Source: Aeoliella mucimassa
GTDB taxonomy: Bacteria; Planctomycetota; Planctomycetia; Pirellulales; Lacipirellulaceae
Length of the DNA: 64,000 bases
Reading direction: 5' to 3'
Assembly: GCF_007748035.1 (NCBI RefSeq)
Contig: NZ_CP036278.1
Coordinates: forward strand, 1,860,001-1,924,000
The notes below the pieces were generated by a model. It was not told where the DNA came from. It saw nothing but the letters and a program-made list of their open reading frames with translations, and ran no database searches. This document shows positions 1-8,744 of the stretch, in pieces (the first letter of the stretch is position 1; every line of letters starts with the position of its first letter). The position numbers and the translations under genes are program-made.

Positions 1-13
1 TAGCAATCAGGCA

Positions 14-179
14 GGCGGCAGAGTATCCCAACGATTCTAGTCTGGCGCGAAGCGACATGCGTGCAGCGCATTACGCTTCGCGCGACGAAACATCCATCTT
101 TCACGTTGCCCTGGGGTAACCCCAGAGAGGTAAGCCGAACCAAAGTTCGGGCATTACCAGCTTGGGATACTCTGTCGCC
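14..179 (+). ncRNA. candidate structured RNA, unidentified class
   Basis: An 18-bp closing helix pairs 14-31 with 162-179. It is Watson-Crick throughout except one pair, G18 with U175, that is G-U on the plus strand and would be A-C on the minus strand, so the plus strand is favoured. Three hairpins lie inside: 45-54 with 74-83 continuing into 57-61 with 67-71; 111-116 with 120-125 (loop TAA); and 129-133 plus 135-140 with 145-150 plus 154-158. Together they make a four-way junction of about 166 nt. It lacks the conserved motifs I know for RNase P, tmRNA, SRP RNA or cobalamin riboswitches. It ends about 215 nt before the glycosyltransferase start. It could be an independent RNA, a leader, or a transposon end. 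Confidence 0.55.
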
Positions 180-395
180 CAACGCTGCGAAAATCCACCA
201 TACACCAAGCCAGCATCGGTGTGCAGGAGCAAGGCAAAAAATCGCCCAGCGAATTAGCCGTCAAGCATAAACAGGGTTACTAAGTGGCTAAATATAACTG
301 TTGAAACGTTGGCTAGGTTTGTTCTAATGGGGGAACTCGGTGCCAAACAACCGGGGTAAAACCGCGTGTTTCGTTCTTCAACCCAATCTTCCAGC
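180..395. other. intergenic, no supported gene
   Basis: This stretch lies between the folded element and the glycosyltransferase. Reading frames here are short and look non-coding. A six-base inverted pair TTAGCC/GGCTAA sits near 253-285. I see no convincing promoter or terminator. Confidence 0.4.
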
Positions 396-1478
396 ATGTC
401 TACGATCTTCTACAGCGTCATGGGCGAAGGGCGTGGGCATGCAGCGCGGGCGCGGACCGTGGTGGAAGAGCTCCGCCACCGCCATCGCATCGTGCTCTAC
501 TCGTCGCACGACGCGTTGGAGTTTCTCTGGAAGCAATACGAAAACGCCGCCGATGTGGAAGTTCGCTCGATCGAGGGGCTTAAGTTCCATTACACCGAAA
601 AGCGTTTGAATCTTTATAAGACCATCAGCTCGGGATTGTCGCTCTGGATGCGTGTCGAAAAGCTGCTCGAGCCGCTGGTCGAAGCGATCAAGCAAGAGAA
701 GCCAGACTTGGTGATCAGCGATTTCGAACCACTCGTCGCCCGCGCGGCCCATCGCACGAACGTACCGGTGCTGAGCTTCGATCACCAGCACTTTCTGTTG
801 GCCTACGACCTTTCGATCCTGCCAACCCAACTTCGTTGGTGGGCCCGTAGTATGCGTTTGGCGGTCTGGATGTTTGGCATTGGGCAGCAAAAAACCATGG
901 TGAGTGCGTTCTATAGTCCTCCGCTCAAACGGGGGTACGAAGACGTGGTGCAGGTAGGTCCTTTGTTGCGTCCCACGATTCGCCAGCGCGAGACCAGCGA
1001 CCAGGGATTCTTGCTTTCGTACCTCCGGCGACAAACGCCCGAGGCCACGGTTCGTAAGCTTGGTAGCCTTGGCCTTCCGGTGCGAATCTATGGGCTCGGC
1101 AAACGTCCTCCGCAAGGCAATGCCGAGTTCTTTGAAGTCGACGAGCACTCGTTTACCGAATCGCTCGTCACCTGCAAGGCGGTGGTCGCCGCAGCAGGCA
1201 ATCAACTGCTTGGCGAAGCGTTGTACCTGGGCAAGCCATTTTTTGCGATGCCTGAGCGAAAGCACTTCGAGCAACGCATCAACGCTTGTTTTCTGAAGGA
1301 ACTCGGCGGTGGCGATTGGGCTTACGTTGAACGCGTGGAGCAGTCGCAGTTGGATGCGTTCATGGCCAACATAGAAATGTACCGTGAGAACCTGAAAGGC
1401 CGCCAGGAGGAGTTTGACGGAACCCCCAAAGCGGTGGCAACCATCGAAGCGATACTTAGTGAGACTCGTGCCAAGTAA
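396..1478 (+). CDS. glycosyltransferase, MurG/GT1-like (GT-B fold)
   Basis: This is a 360-residue protein that probably transfers a sugar from a nucleotide donor in the cytoplasm; acceptor and donor cannot be read from the sequence. The N-terminus has the acceptor-side glycine loop MGEGRGHAARA, typical of MurG and UDP-glycosyltransferase relatives. The C-terminal half has a donor-side region with VVAAAGNQLLGEALYLGKP and a following His/Glu stretch, as in the family's GGxxxxxEA site. I chose the ATG at 396, which starts MSTIFYSVMGEG, over one 30 bases upstream because the family begins directly with the first beta strand. The next gene converges on it, 24 bases away. No signal peptide or membrane segment is visible. 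Confidence 0.75.
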   Translation: MSTIFYSVMGEGRGHAARARTVVEELRHRHRIVLYSSHDALEFLWKQYENAADVEVRSIEGLKFHYTEKRLNLYKTISSGLSLWMRVEKLLEPLVEAIKQEKPDLVISDFEPLVARAAHRTNVPVLSFDHQHFLLAYDLSILPTQLRWWARSMRLAVWMFGIGQQKTMVSAFYSPPLKRGYEDVVQVGPLLRPTIRQRETSDQGFLLSYLRRQTPEATVRKLGSLGLPVRIYGLGKRPPQGNAEFFEVDEHSFTESLVTCKAVVAAAGNQLLGEALYLGKPFFAMPERKHFEQRINACFLKELGGGDWAYVERVEQSQLDAFMANIEMYRENLKGRQEEFDGTPKAVATIEAILSETRAK

Positions 1479-1502
1479 GTGGTAACTCTTAGCGAAGCTC
1501 AC

Positions 1503-2408
1503 TCATTGCTTCGCAGCCAGTTTGGCAAGCTCGCTCACGGTGACCAATCGATAGCCCTGTTGTTGAAGCTGCGGAATGATCTCGCGGAGTACCGCCAGCG
1601 TGCGCTCCCCGCGGGCTCCCTGATCGTGCAGCACGACCACCGCCCCCGGGCGGACACGCCCCATGACATAACGAGAGGAGAACGAAACCGAAGTATGATG
1701 ACTATCCCAAGGAAAAACGTTGCCCAGCAGTAGCTGCAAGTCTTGCGATTCTGCGGCACCGGCCATCGAAAGAGTAAGCACCCCCGCGCCCGGTCGGAGC
1801 CACCGCACCGAACCAAAATCGCTAAGCGTATGCTGTGCTTCCGCAACGTCGGCCGCAAAGGTGTCGGCCGACATCTGCCATGCCGGTTGGTCGCGAGTTT
1901 GATGATTGCCGAGTTCGTGAGTCTCGGCGATACGCTGCAAGATAGTCGACGATAATTCGGGCTGTTCGCCCGTTGTGTCGGTCATCACAAAGAAAGTAGC
2001 TTGCACCGCGTGCTCGTCGAGCAAATCAAGAATGGCCGAGGTCGTCACCGGATCGATGGCATCATCGATCGTAATCGCCAGCACTTTATCGCTGGTGTCA
2101 AAGCAAAAAGTAGCTGCGGTAAAGTAGTCGACCGTATTCAGCAGCCATAACGGAGGAAAAATGGCAATCAACAAGCAAGAGAGTGGAAGCACCAAGCCCC
2201 CAGCAAGCAGCTTGAGTCTCCGGCGGTGTTTGCTCGCGAACAACCAGACTGCGCAGCCCAGCAGGACCCCTGCGGAGAGCATGCCAATCCCCAGCCAGCT
2301 ATCGCGAAAGGCCCAGTCGTTCCCCAGTCCTAACGCGGCCATAGCAAACCGAGCCATCGCAGCGACGAGCAGACTGATGGTCAGCCAACCAAACAACCGG
2401 GCGATCAT
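1503..2408 (-). CDS. membrane-anchored polysaccharide deacetylase (NodB domain)
   Basis: The 301-residue protein has three hydrophobic segments in its first 95 residues and then a NodB-type deacetylase domain, so the enzyme domain likely acts outside the membrane on N-acetylated sugars. Motif 1 is TIDDAIDP instead of TFDDGP, keeping both aspartates. Motif 2 is GNHQTRDQ, where the second metal histidine of HxxxH is Asp. Motif 3 (WLRPGAG) and the final VVLHDQ motif fit the family. The altered metal site may mean changed specificity or reduced activity. It faces the glycosyltransferase tail to tail, so a joint role is possible but not shown. Confidence 0.75.
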   Translation of the reverse strand: MIARLFGWLTISLLVAAMARFAMAALGLGNDWAFRDSWLGIGMLSAGVLLGCAVWLFASKHRRRLKLLAGGLVLPLSCLLIAIFPPLWLLNTVDYFTAATFCFDTSDKVLAITIDDAIDPVTTSAILDLLDEHAVQATFFVMTDTTGEQPELSSTILQRIAETHELGNHQTRDQPAWQMSADTFAADVAEAQHTLSDFGSVRWLRPGAGVLTLSMAGAAESQDLQLLLGNVFPWDSHHTSVSFSSRYVMGRVRPGAVVVLHDQGARGERTLAVLREIIPQLQQQGYRLVTVSELAKLAAKQ

Positions 2409-2434
2409 GACGATTGGGCCATCGTGGTGTCGGG

Positions 2435-4537
2435 CTACTGGACTTCCGCCGAATCGACATGTTCGAATTGCTCCGCTTCGAGCGGATGCACTGTGGTCGC
2501 GTCGAGATGTTCCATCAAGTAGTCCCGCTTTCGGCGAATGATGTAAGGCGTGTCGGTGTTATGCCCTCGCCCAGGCACGACAAGCATGTCGAAGTCCTTG
2601 TCGGCCTTCATCAGTGCATCGACCACTTGCATGGTGGAGGACGGATCGACGTTCTTATCGAGTTCGCCAACGATCAAAAGCAGATCGCCTTTGAGCAGGT
2701 GGGCGTTGGTCACGTTCGACTGGTCGGCGTAATGTGGACCGATCGGCCACCCCATCCACAGTTCGTTCCACCAGATCTTATCCATGCGATTGTCGTGACA
2801 ACCACAGCCAGCCACAGCCACCTTGTAGAAATCGTTATGCCAGAGCAAGGCCGCCATCGCACTCTGCGCCCCAGCCGAGTGCCCCATCACCCCCACCCGC
2901 GAAAGGTCGAGCTGAGGATACTTCTCAGCGGCCGCTTGCATCCACAGTTTGCGATCCGGCAGCCCGGCATCCACCAGGTTCTTGCTGGCAACATCATGGA
3001 ACGCCTTCGAGCGATACGAAGTTCCCATGCCATCGATTTTCACGACAATAAACCCAAGCTCCGCCCAACGTTGCAACCATGGAATCGAGGAGAAACCCTT
3101 TGGCACAAACGCACTGTGCGGGCCAGCATACAGATCTTCGAGCACGGGGTATTTGCGATTGGGATCGAAATCGGTGGGGCGATAGATCACGCCATAGATG
3201 TCGGTCTTGCCATCCCGTGCCTTGGCAACAAATCGCTCGGGAGCTTGCCAGCCAGCCGCTTTTACCGGCTCGATATCGGTTTGCTCGAGCGTGGCCACCA
3301 ACTCGCCATCGCTGGTGCGACGCACTTCCGTCACCGGCGGCATATCGACCCGCGAGTAGCGATCGATCACGTAATCGCGTTCCGGCGAGTGACCCACCTC
3401 GTGGGTGCCGTCGCCCGCGGTGATAACCACCAAGCCGGTGCCGTCGAAGTTCACCTTGCAGCAATGAACATAGTAAGGGTCCTGGTCGGCATGAATGCCG
3501 CCGGCGTGGAACCACACCTGACGGTTTTCAACATCCACAAAGTCGACCCCTCGCACCACCCACTCGCCGGAGGTGATCTGGTGCTTCACTTCGCCAGACT
3601 TCAGATCGATAAGGTAAAGATGATTCCAGCCGTCGCGTTCCGACATCCACACCACTTCGTCGGTATCGTTCAGGTAGTAGGCGAAGTGCTTGTGGGCGTA
3701 GTCGATAAACGTCGGTTGCTCATCGTTCACTACCGGAGTGACTTCACCAGAAGTGGAGTCGACCTTTATCACGCGGGCGACCTGATGACCGCGTTGATTG
3801 TAGTAGAACGTGAAAAACTCGCTCTCGGCGTCCCAGAGCAACTCGTCAAGGCTCCAGGGATTGTCGAACAGCTCGTTGGATACTTCGATCTCGCTCTTCG
3901 ATTCGACATCGAACAAGCGGGGGCGACGCAGTTCGATATCGTCCCCTGGCTTCAAGTAGTAATACGAATCGAGCTTGGGTTGCAGTTGATCTTCGGGCGA
4001 CGATTCCACCAGGTACACCCGTCGATCGCCAGCGGCTTTCACGTGCATGGCGACCAGCTTCTTGGAGTCGGGCGACCAGAACACCCGGGGCTCGTAGCCA
4101 TGGCGGTCCTCGCCATTGGTGGTGAGCTGCGATTCCTCATTGTTCTCGGTATTAATGAGCCAGAGATTGTGGTCTCGCTGCTCAACTTTCCACATGCCAT
4201 CCGGCGAGGTCTCCGACGGAACACTCGTTCGCTGGCGGGCATCAGGACGCCAGGGACTACGCAGCCCGTTGGGCAGCTCGCTTCGTTTCGCGAATACCTT
4301 GGTCTCGCCTTGTTGGCAGTTGACCAATACGAACTCTTCGTTGCCTTCTGCTGCAGGGCGGCGATACCAAAACTCGTGCGGCGAAATCCAGTGAGGCTTC
4401 ACCTTGACTTCTTGGTATTTGTCGCGAAAACGCTCGTCGAGTTTATCGGCCGCCGACTGGTCGAAAGCCATGGTCGGTGGAGTGATGAGAAAGAGGGCGA
4501 GACCAACGAACAGCAACGGGCTAAGCGAGTACTTCAT
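2435..4537 (-). CDS. secreted S9 family peptidase (dipeptidyl-peptidase IV-like)
   Basis: A 700-residue serine peptidase with an N-terminal signal peptide (MKYSLSPLLFVGLALFLI, cleavage after about residue 26). The first two thirds are a DPP IV beta-propeller, including the typical WMSERDGWNHLYLI blade. The C-terminal third is an alpha/beta-hydrolase peptidase domain with the nucleophile in GHSAG (near residue 555), acid in GELDKNVDP and histidine in GRGHNTD. The usual GxSYGG elbow is GHSAGA here, so the substrate may differ from classical DPP IV. The start at 4537 was chosen because it places the signal peptide at the N-terminus; the frame stays open 27 codons upstream. It probably trims peptides in the periplasm. 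Confidence 0.88.
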   Translation of the reverse strand: MKYSLSPLLFVGLALFLITPPTMAFDQSAADKLDERFRDKYQEVKVKPHWISPHEFWYRRPAAEGNEEFVLVNCQQGETKVFAKRSELPNGLRSPWRPDARQRTSVPSETSPDGMWKVEQRDHNLWLINTENNEESQLTTNGEDRHGYEPRVFWSPDSKKLVAMHVKAAGDRRVYLVESSPEDQLQPKLDSYYYLKPGDDIELRRPRLFDVESKSEIEVSNELFDNPWSLDELLWDAESEFFTFYYNQRGHQVARVIKVDSTSGEVTPVVNDEQPTFIDYAHKHFAYYLNDTDEVVWMSERDGWNHLYLIDLKSGEVKHQITSGEWVVRGVDFVDVENRQVWFHAGGIHADQDPYYVHCCKVNFDGTGLVVITAGDGTHEVGHSPERDYVIDRYSRVDMPPVTEVRRTSDGELVATLEQTDIEPVKAAGWQAPERFVAKARDGKTDIYGVIYRPTDFDPNRKYPVLEDLYAGPHSAFVPKGFSSIPWLQRWAELGFIVVKIDGMGTSYRSKAFHDVASKNLVDAGLPDRKLWMQAAAEKYPQLDLSRVGVMGHSAGAQSAMAALLWHNDFYKVAVAGCGCHDNRMDKIWWNELWMGWPIGPHYADQSNVTNAHLLKGDLLLIVGELDKNVDPSSTMQVVDALMKADKDFDMLVVPGRGHNTDTPYIIRRKRDYLMEHLDATTVHPLEAEQFEHVDSAEVQ

Positions 4538-4642
4538 GGCGAGAGCGATGGGTGGTGTCGATCGAATAAAGAAATCGAGCGATGCCAGTTGGCAACGCAA
4601 GCTCTCATTGTACACCACTTCGCTCGGCGACGCGCTACACAG

Positions 4643-5254
4643 TTAGTAGCCTGGACCCCGCAAGTCTATCGGACCGGTCGGCCAGTCGCGGTTGCGCCCC
4701 GGATAGCGGACAATGTGGTCGTCCTTAAAGGGGCACGCGGTAGGATCCTCCGCGGTGGAGTCGGTCACCTGATTTTCCACCAGCAGGCACCCGAAGCGGT
4801 CGTAGAACTGCTTGGCAGTCTGGCTAGTTTGAAACAGCGAGAAAGGCAGCAGTCCTTCGTCGACTCCCCGCCATGCGGATTGCACCAATCGCTCGCCCAG
4901 TTTTTGGCCACGGTAGTTCGGATCGGTGCACACGGAGCCCAACGCGGCGATGGTCATCTCTCCGGCGGTGGTGCCGATGGTTCGAGGGAACACCAACGCG
5001 TGCCCGATCACCCGACCTGCGTCGCGGATCACAAAAGATCGGCTAGCGATCTCGGGCGGGGGATTTTGATCGCCCCGATTGGTTTGCAGTTTGTCGGCGC
5101 GATCTTCGACCGTGACCCCTGGGCGGGGCCAGATGCGGATCAGCAACTCGGCAATGGCCAACGCGTCGGCGCGCGACATGTCGGCGGTCAAAATGGTCTC
5201 GATCTGCGGCATGACCACATTCGTGGCATCGGATTGTCGAAAAGTCATTTGCAT
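4643..5254 (-). CDS. GNAT family N-acetyltransferase
   Basis: A 203-residue cytoplasmic acetyltransferase that would move an acetyl group from acetyl-CoA to an unknown amine. The acetyl-CoA motif A is seen in SVCTDPNYRGQKLGERLV (RGQKLG being the Q/RxxGxG/A loop), followed by a C-terminal beta strand with FYDRFGC typical of the fold. The first ATG at 5254 is used; another ATG two codons later is equally possible. The upstream S9 peptidase gene lies just beyond its stop, on the same strand, with about 100 bases between them. Confidence 0.75.
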   Translation of the reverse strand: MQMTFRQSDATNVVMPQIETILTADMSRADALAIAELLIRIWPRPGVTVEDRADKLQTNRGDQNPPPEIASRSFVIRDAGRVIGHALVFPRTIGTTAGEMTIAALGSVCTDPNYRGQKLGERLVQSAWRGVDEGLLPFSLFQTSQTAKQFYDRFGCLLVENQVTDSTAEDPTACPFKDDHIVRYPGRNRDWPTGPIDLRGPGY

Positions 5255-5434
5255 ACAGGAAGTATAGGCCCTGTTGCCACCGTCGAACGGCAGCCTGCTG
5301 GCGTAACTTCCAGGTCGCGGCTCGGTAGCGGCAGCCTGGTGCAGCCTATACCGATACCGGCAATTCTAACGGATCGACTTAAAAATTCCGTGAAGAGCAC
5401 TGCGGGAGGCCGACAGTTGGCCTCTCGCTACGTG

Positions 5435-5932
5435 CTAGCGAATGCCCATCACCCCACAGGTGGCCGATTTCCAATCGAGCTCGGCGTGGGTCGCCGCCGT
5501 GGCTTCGAATGCTTCGGTGAGATGCGGCGGCATCTCGGCCATTCGGCGATGGTTCAGGTCGACGTGCGCACTCACGGTTTCCATGGTCGAGGCCAGCTTC
5601 TGCTGCGTCTCATTCACCAGATATTGCATTAGGTGGTAGAGGCGTCCGTTGCAGTCGACCAGTCGCGTGTAAACCGCTACGTTCTCACCAACCCGTACTT
5701 CCGACAGATAACGCACGTGCTTTTCGAGAGCAAAGGTGCCGCACCGTTGCTCCTCAATATACTGTCGGTCAAAGCCCACAGAATTGAGAAAGCCTCGAAT
5801 GCCCTGTCCATACAGGTGGGTGTACCACATGACATTCATGTGGCCCATCTCGTCGAGGTAGTCGCTTGGAATATCCGCCTCATACGTATGAGGCAACTGC
5901 TTGATCTGTTCGATCGAAGGTTTCAGTAGCAT
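5435..5932 (-). CDS. acyl-CoA thioesterase (4HBT hotdog fold)
   Basis: A 165-residue hotdog-fold protein resembling YbgC/FcbC thioesterases, which hydrolyse acyl-CoA or acyl-carrier thioesters. The catalytic region reads DYLDEMGHMNVMWYTHLY, with the expected D-x-x-G-H-x-N pattern, followed by the long central helix and the core sheet (HVRYLSEVRVGENVAVYTR). The length fits the family. It lies between the GNAT gene and the sugar-isomerase-like gene on the same strand; spacing of about 13 bases to the latter suggests a shared transcript. The substrate is not known. Confidence 0.82.
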   Translation of the reverse strand: MLLKPSIEQIKQLPHTYEADIPSDYLDEMGHMNVMWYTHLYGQGIRGFLNSVGFDRQYIEEQRCGTFALEKHVRYLSEVRVGENVAVYTRLVDCNGRLYHLMQYLVNETQQKLASTMETVSAHVDLNHRRMAEMPPHLTEAFEATAATHAELDWKSATCGVMGIR

Positions 5933-5945
5933 GGAGGGTCGCAGA

Positions 5946-6917
5946 TCAAGTGGTCGGATCGAGGGCGCTTCGCAGAAGTGCCAGGCTCTTGGGAATCGCT
6001 TCCTTCCAAGGCGCTTTGCCTTCGAACTCCAGCGAAACGTAGCCGTGGTAGTTGTGCTTACGAATCAGTTTGCCAATACGGGGATAGTCGAGGTCGAGCG
6101 TGTACCACAAACCACCGCCGTAGTAGGTTTTGGCTTGTACGTACACCGCCTTGGGAGCCAGGATCTCCAAGCGGTCGTAGGGATCTTCCAGAAAGTTGCC
6201 AGTGTCCATCGTGACTTGCAACCAAGGCGAGTCGACCGCGTCGACAATGCGCATCACGCCTTCGGCGGTGCGGCCGAGGCCCCAGTGGTTTTCGAGTCCC
6301 ATGAGCACGCCGTACTTTTCAGCAGCCGGCAGCAGCTTCTCGAAGCTGTCGATCACCCAACCATAGCCATCTTCTTCGGTGTAACCGGGCAGGGTGGGTT
6401 CGATACCGCGGTTTGCCATCAGCTCGTCGAAGTCCTTCGAGGTTCCCCAACGGCCGGTGTTCACTCGCATGGTCGGAATACCCAGCTCGTGGGCCAGTTG
6501 CATGCAGCGGATGGTGTGGTCGATGTTCTTCTTCCGCTCATCTTCGTCCGGCGAGACGAAGCCTTGATGCGTGGAGAACCCGCACAGATCGAGGCCGTTG
6601 ATCAGCGCCTGACGCTTGAGGTTCTGCAGACGCGAGGGGGACTCTTCGTCGAACATCTGCATGTGCAGGATTTCCACCGCATCGAACCCCATGCGGGCGG
6701 CTTCGTCGATGCATTGCTCGATGCTCAAGCGGTCGGTTGGATTGTCGCGGAAACGCCAAAACGAGTAAGTCGAAATAGCGATTGGATTCGCTTTCGCCGG
6801 CGTGGCCTGGATCGTTTCGGCCTGAGCACTCTGTCCGAGCAGGGTGGTAGCACCACCAACAGCGGCGAGTTTGGCGAAGCTACGGCGGTCGAGAGCGGAA
6901 GAGGATTGTGGATTCAT
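5946..6917 (-). CDS. Tat-exported sugar phosphate isomerase/epimerase-like TIM barrel
   Basis: A 323-residue protein with a twin-arginine signal (LDRRSFAKLAAVGGATTLL) and a xylose-isomerase-like TIM barrel (AP endonuclease 2 family). Metal-site landmarks include EILHMQMF, GLENHWG, MDTGNF and the C-terminal VSLEFEG. Such proteins are numerous in planctomycetes and usually act on sugars or cyclitols. The ATG at 6917 is chosen; a TTG three codons upstream is the only earlier option. Export by Tat implies folding with its metal in the cytoplasm. The thioesterase gene follows closely downstream. Confidence 0.82.
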   Translation of the reverse strand: MNPQSSSALDRRSFAKLAAVGGATTLLGQSAQAETIQATPAKANPIAISTYSFWRFRDNPTDRLSIEQCIDEAARMGFDAVEILHMQMFDEESPSRLQNLKRQALINGLDLCGFSTHQGFVSPDEDERKKNIDHTIRCMQLAHELGIPTMRVNTGRWGTSKDFDELMANRGIEPTLPGYTEEDGYGWVIDSFEKLLPAAEKYGVLMGLENHWGLGRTAEGVMRIVDAVDSPWLQVTMDTGNFLEDPYDRLEILAPKAVYVQAKTYYGGGLWYTLDLDYPRIGKLIRKHNYHGYVSLEFEGKAPWKEAIPKSLALLRSALDPTT

Positions 6918-6979
6918 GGTGCTCAATTCCGGGATGGATATAGGAGGAAAAAGGCCTGCATATACGTCGGGAAAGATGC

Positions 6980-8536
6980 CTAGGGGGAACCAGCAGCCAA
7001 ACTGCTCGACTCCAACGCCAAGAGTTCTTTATAACGATTCACCACCTGGGGGGAACCCACCTTCGGCAGGTTGATCGACAGCACGATGCGTTTGAGCGTG
7101 CGATCCAGGCGTAAAACGAGGGCTTCGTCTTTGCGGTAGTTCAGGACGGCTTCGTCCGCTTTCGATTTCTCCTCGGCCAACCGAACCATCGACTTGTACG
7201 CCAGCATCGAGGTCACCTTCTTTTCGAACTCGTCGGCTCGCTCGGCCATCAACGAAGCGAGCATCGGCGACAGATCGGAGTCGAGCTCGGGCCATTCGCG
7301 GCGGACCTCGGCCAGCACGCGGTCGCGGGTGCGGCGGTAATTTCCGGTGGTGCGGCTCGAACTGCGGCGGGCCCGCTGCATGTCGCGTCGCACCCGGTTG
7401 AGCGCCTGCTTCACTTGACTCACGTTACCATCGAGGTCGAGGGAGAGTTTCTTGGAGATGCACTCCACGATGTACCGATCGACCGGATCGGCCTGCTCCA
7501 ACAACGCGGGAAGCGAGCCTTCGAGTTTCTGCAGTTCGGGCAGCGGGAGCCGGCGTGGTTCATTCGTCTTGCGGTCGCGATGGTACTGAGTCTCGATCGA
7601 GTTGCCATCGGTGCTGAAGTAATCGAGGTAAGCATCTGAAGTGCGAATCGGAATATCGACCGTCTCGCTCTCGCATACCGCGTAGGCGTGGGCTTCGGCA
7701 AACGAGGTCACACCGTCGCTATCGATATCCACTTTGTCGATGGTGCTGCCGAGCCGATCGTGGCCGGCGATCGCCGCCCAGAAGAACGAGCTGTACTCCT
7801 GATACGACTCTTCGTTCACGCCGGGCGTGCAGCCCGCTGCGGGGCGGTCGTGGACCTGGGCAAAGAAACCGGCTCGCAATTGCCGAGCGATGCCCTTGGT
7901 GGGATCGGCTTCGTTGAACATGGTGTGGGCGAAGCCCCCCGCGTAGCACTGCACCATCACCAGCACCACGGGAGTCTCCTCCGGCAGCTTACCGAGCCAG
8001 TTCGAAAACTCGGCTGCTGAGAATCGGCGGTGGTTCCAGGTGTAGACCGACGTGTTGTGCGGGGTCTTCTCGTCGCCAGAGCCGCCGTGGGCGGTTGCGT
8101 ACACGATGAGTCGGTCGTCGCCTTCCACGCGTCGGCCAAGTTGCTCGAGGTAATTGCTGATTACCCCTGGCGAGGTACTGCCCGTGACGTTGGAAAGGGA
8201 ATGGTTACGGTAGGCGATATCGAGATCATCGGCATCGCCAAACAGCTCAATGGCAATTCGCCGGCCTGGCGAGCATTCGAACGAGGGATCGCGATATTGC
8301 AGGTCACGATGGTCATCATCCCCATCGGCAAAAAACACCGTGTGCGCTGGGTCGTCGGGGCGTTGCTCGGCGAGCACTTGCCGAAAGAACTCGACATTTC
8401 GCTCCAGCGACACCTGGTTGCCTTGTGGGTCGTAACCACCCCCGATGGTGAGGAAATGGTCGTCCGCCAAAGTGTCGCTGATCATCAGCCATCCGCTGAT
8501 CATCAACAACAGCCAGAAGCATGCAGGACTCCGCAT
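6980..8536 (-). CDS. secreted caspase-fold (clan CD) cysteine protease-like protein
   Basis: A 518-residue protein with a signal peptide (MRSPACFWLLLMISGWLMI). The predicted catalytic dyad is His150 in LIVYATAHGG and Cys197 in LVMVQCYAGG, each after a hydrophobic strand as in legumains (C13) and caspases (C14). Beyond residue 260 comes a short acidic calcium-like loop (DKVDIDSDGVTS) and then a helical C-terminal region without a known domain. The start at 8536 is preferred because GAAGGA lies seven bases upstream; an ATG seven codons earlier has none. It is divergent from mtnB. Target and processing are unknown. Confidence 0.72.
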   Translation of the reverse strand: MRSPACFWLLLMISGWLMISDTLADDHFLTIGGGYDPQGNQVSLERNVEFFRQVLAEQRPDDPAHTVFFADGDDDHRDLQYRDPSFECSPGRRIAIELFGDADDLDIAYRNHSLSNVTGSTSPGVISNYLEQLGRRVEGDDRLIVYATAHGGSGDEKTPHNTSVYTWNHRRFSAAEFSNWLGKLPEETPVVLVMVQCYAGGFAHTMFNEADPTKGIARQLRAGFFAQVHDRPAAGCTPGVNEESYQEYSSFFWAAIAGHDRLGSTIDKVDIDSDGVTSFAEAHAYAVCESETVDIPIRTSDAYLDYFSTDGNSIETQYHRDRKTNEPRRLPLPELQKLEGSLPALLEQADPVDRYIVECISKKLSLDLDGNVSQVKQALNRVRRDMQRARRSSSRTTGNYRRTRDRVLAEVRREWPELDSDLSPMLASLMAERADEFEKKVTSMLAYKSMVRLAEEKSKADEAVLNYRKDEALVLRLDRTLKRIVLSINLPKVGSPQVVNRYKELLALESSSLAAGSP

Positions 8537-8744
8537 AGATGGTTCCTTCACTTGCATTCAATTTTGCCTGAATTAGTAGTTATAGAGCAGTGACCAGCGT
8601 CCTGCCACATTTTCTGGGGAAAGTATTGGATTGATTTCTACCCGTGGGGCGTCGGTATGGTAATCGTGGCAAAGTACGTATACTAATGCTCTCGGCGATG
8701 TTGTTTTCGCCAACCGATTGCCCCCTATTCGCTTACGTATTCCC

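Noticed and set aside
14-179. Miniature inverted-repeat transposable element as the sole explanation of the left structure
   Set aside because: The arms are long, but the nested helices and the G-U pair favour an RNA, and no target duplication is visible at its edges. It is kept only as an alternative.
61-270. 69-codon frame at the left edge
   Set aside because: It overlaps the folded RNA candidate and has no start signal or family; its composition follows the hairpins.
2414-5632. 1072-codon plus-strand frame
   Set aside because: It runs antisense to the S9 peptidase, GNAT and thioesterase genes and has no family likeness. GC-rich codon bias explains it.
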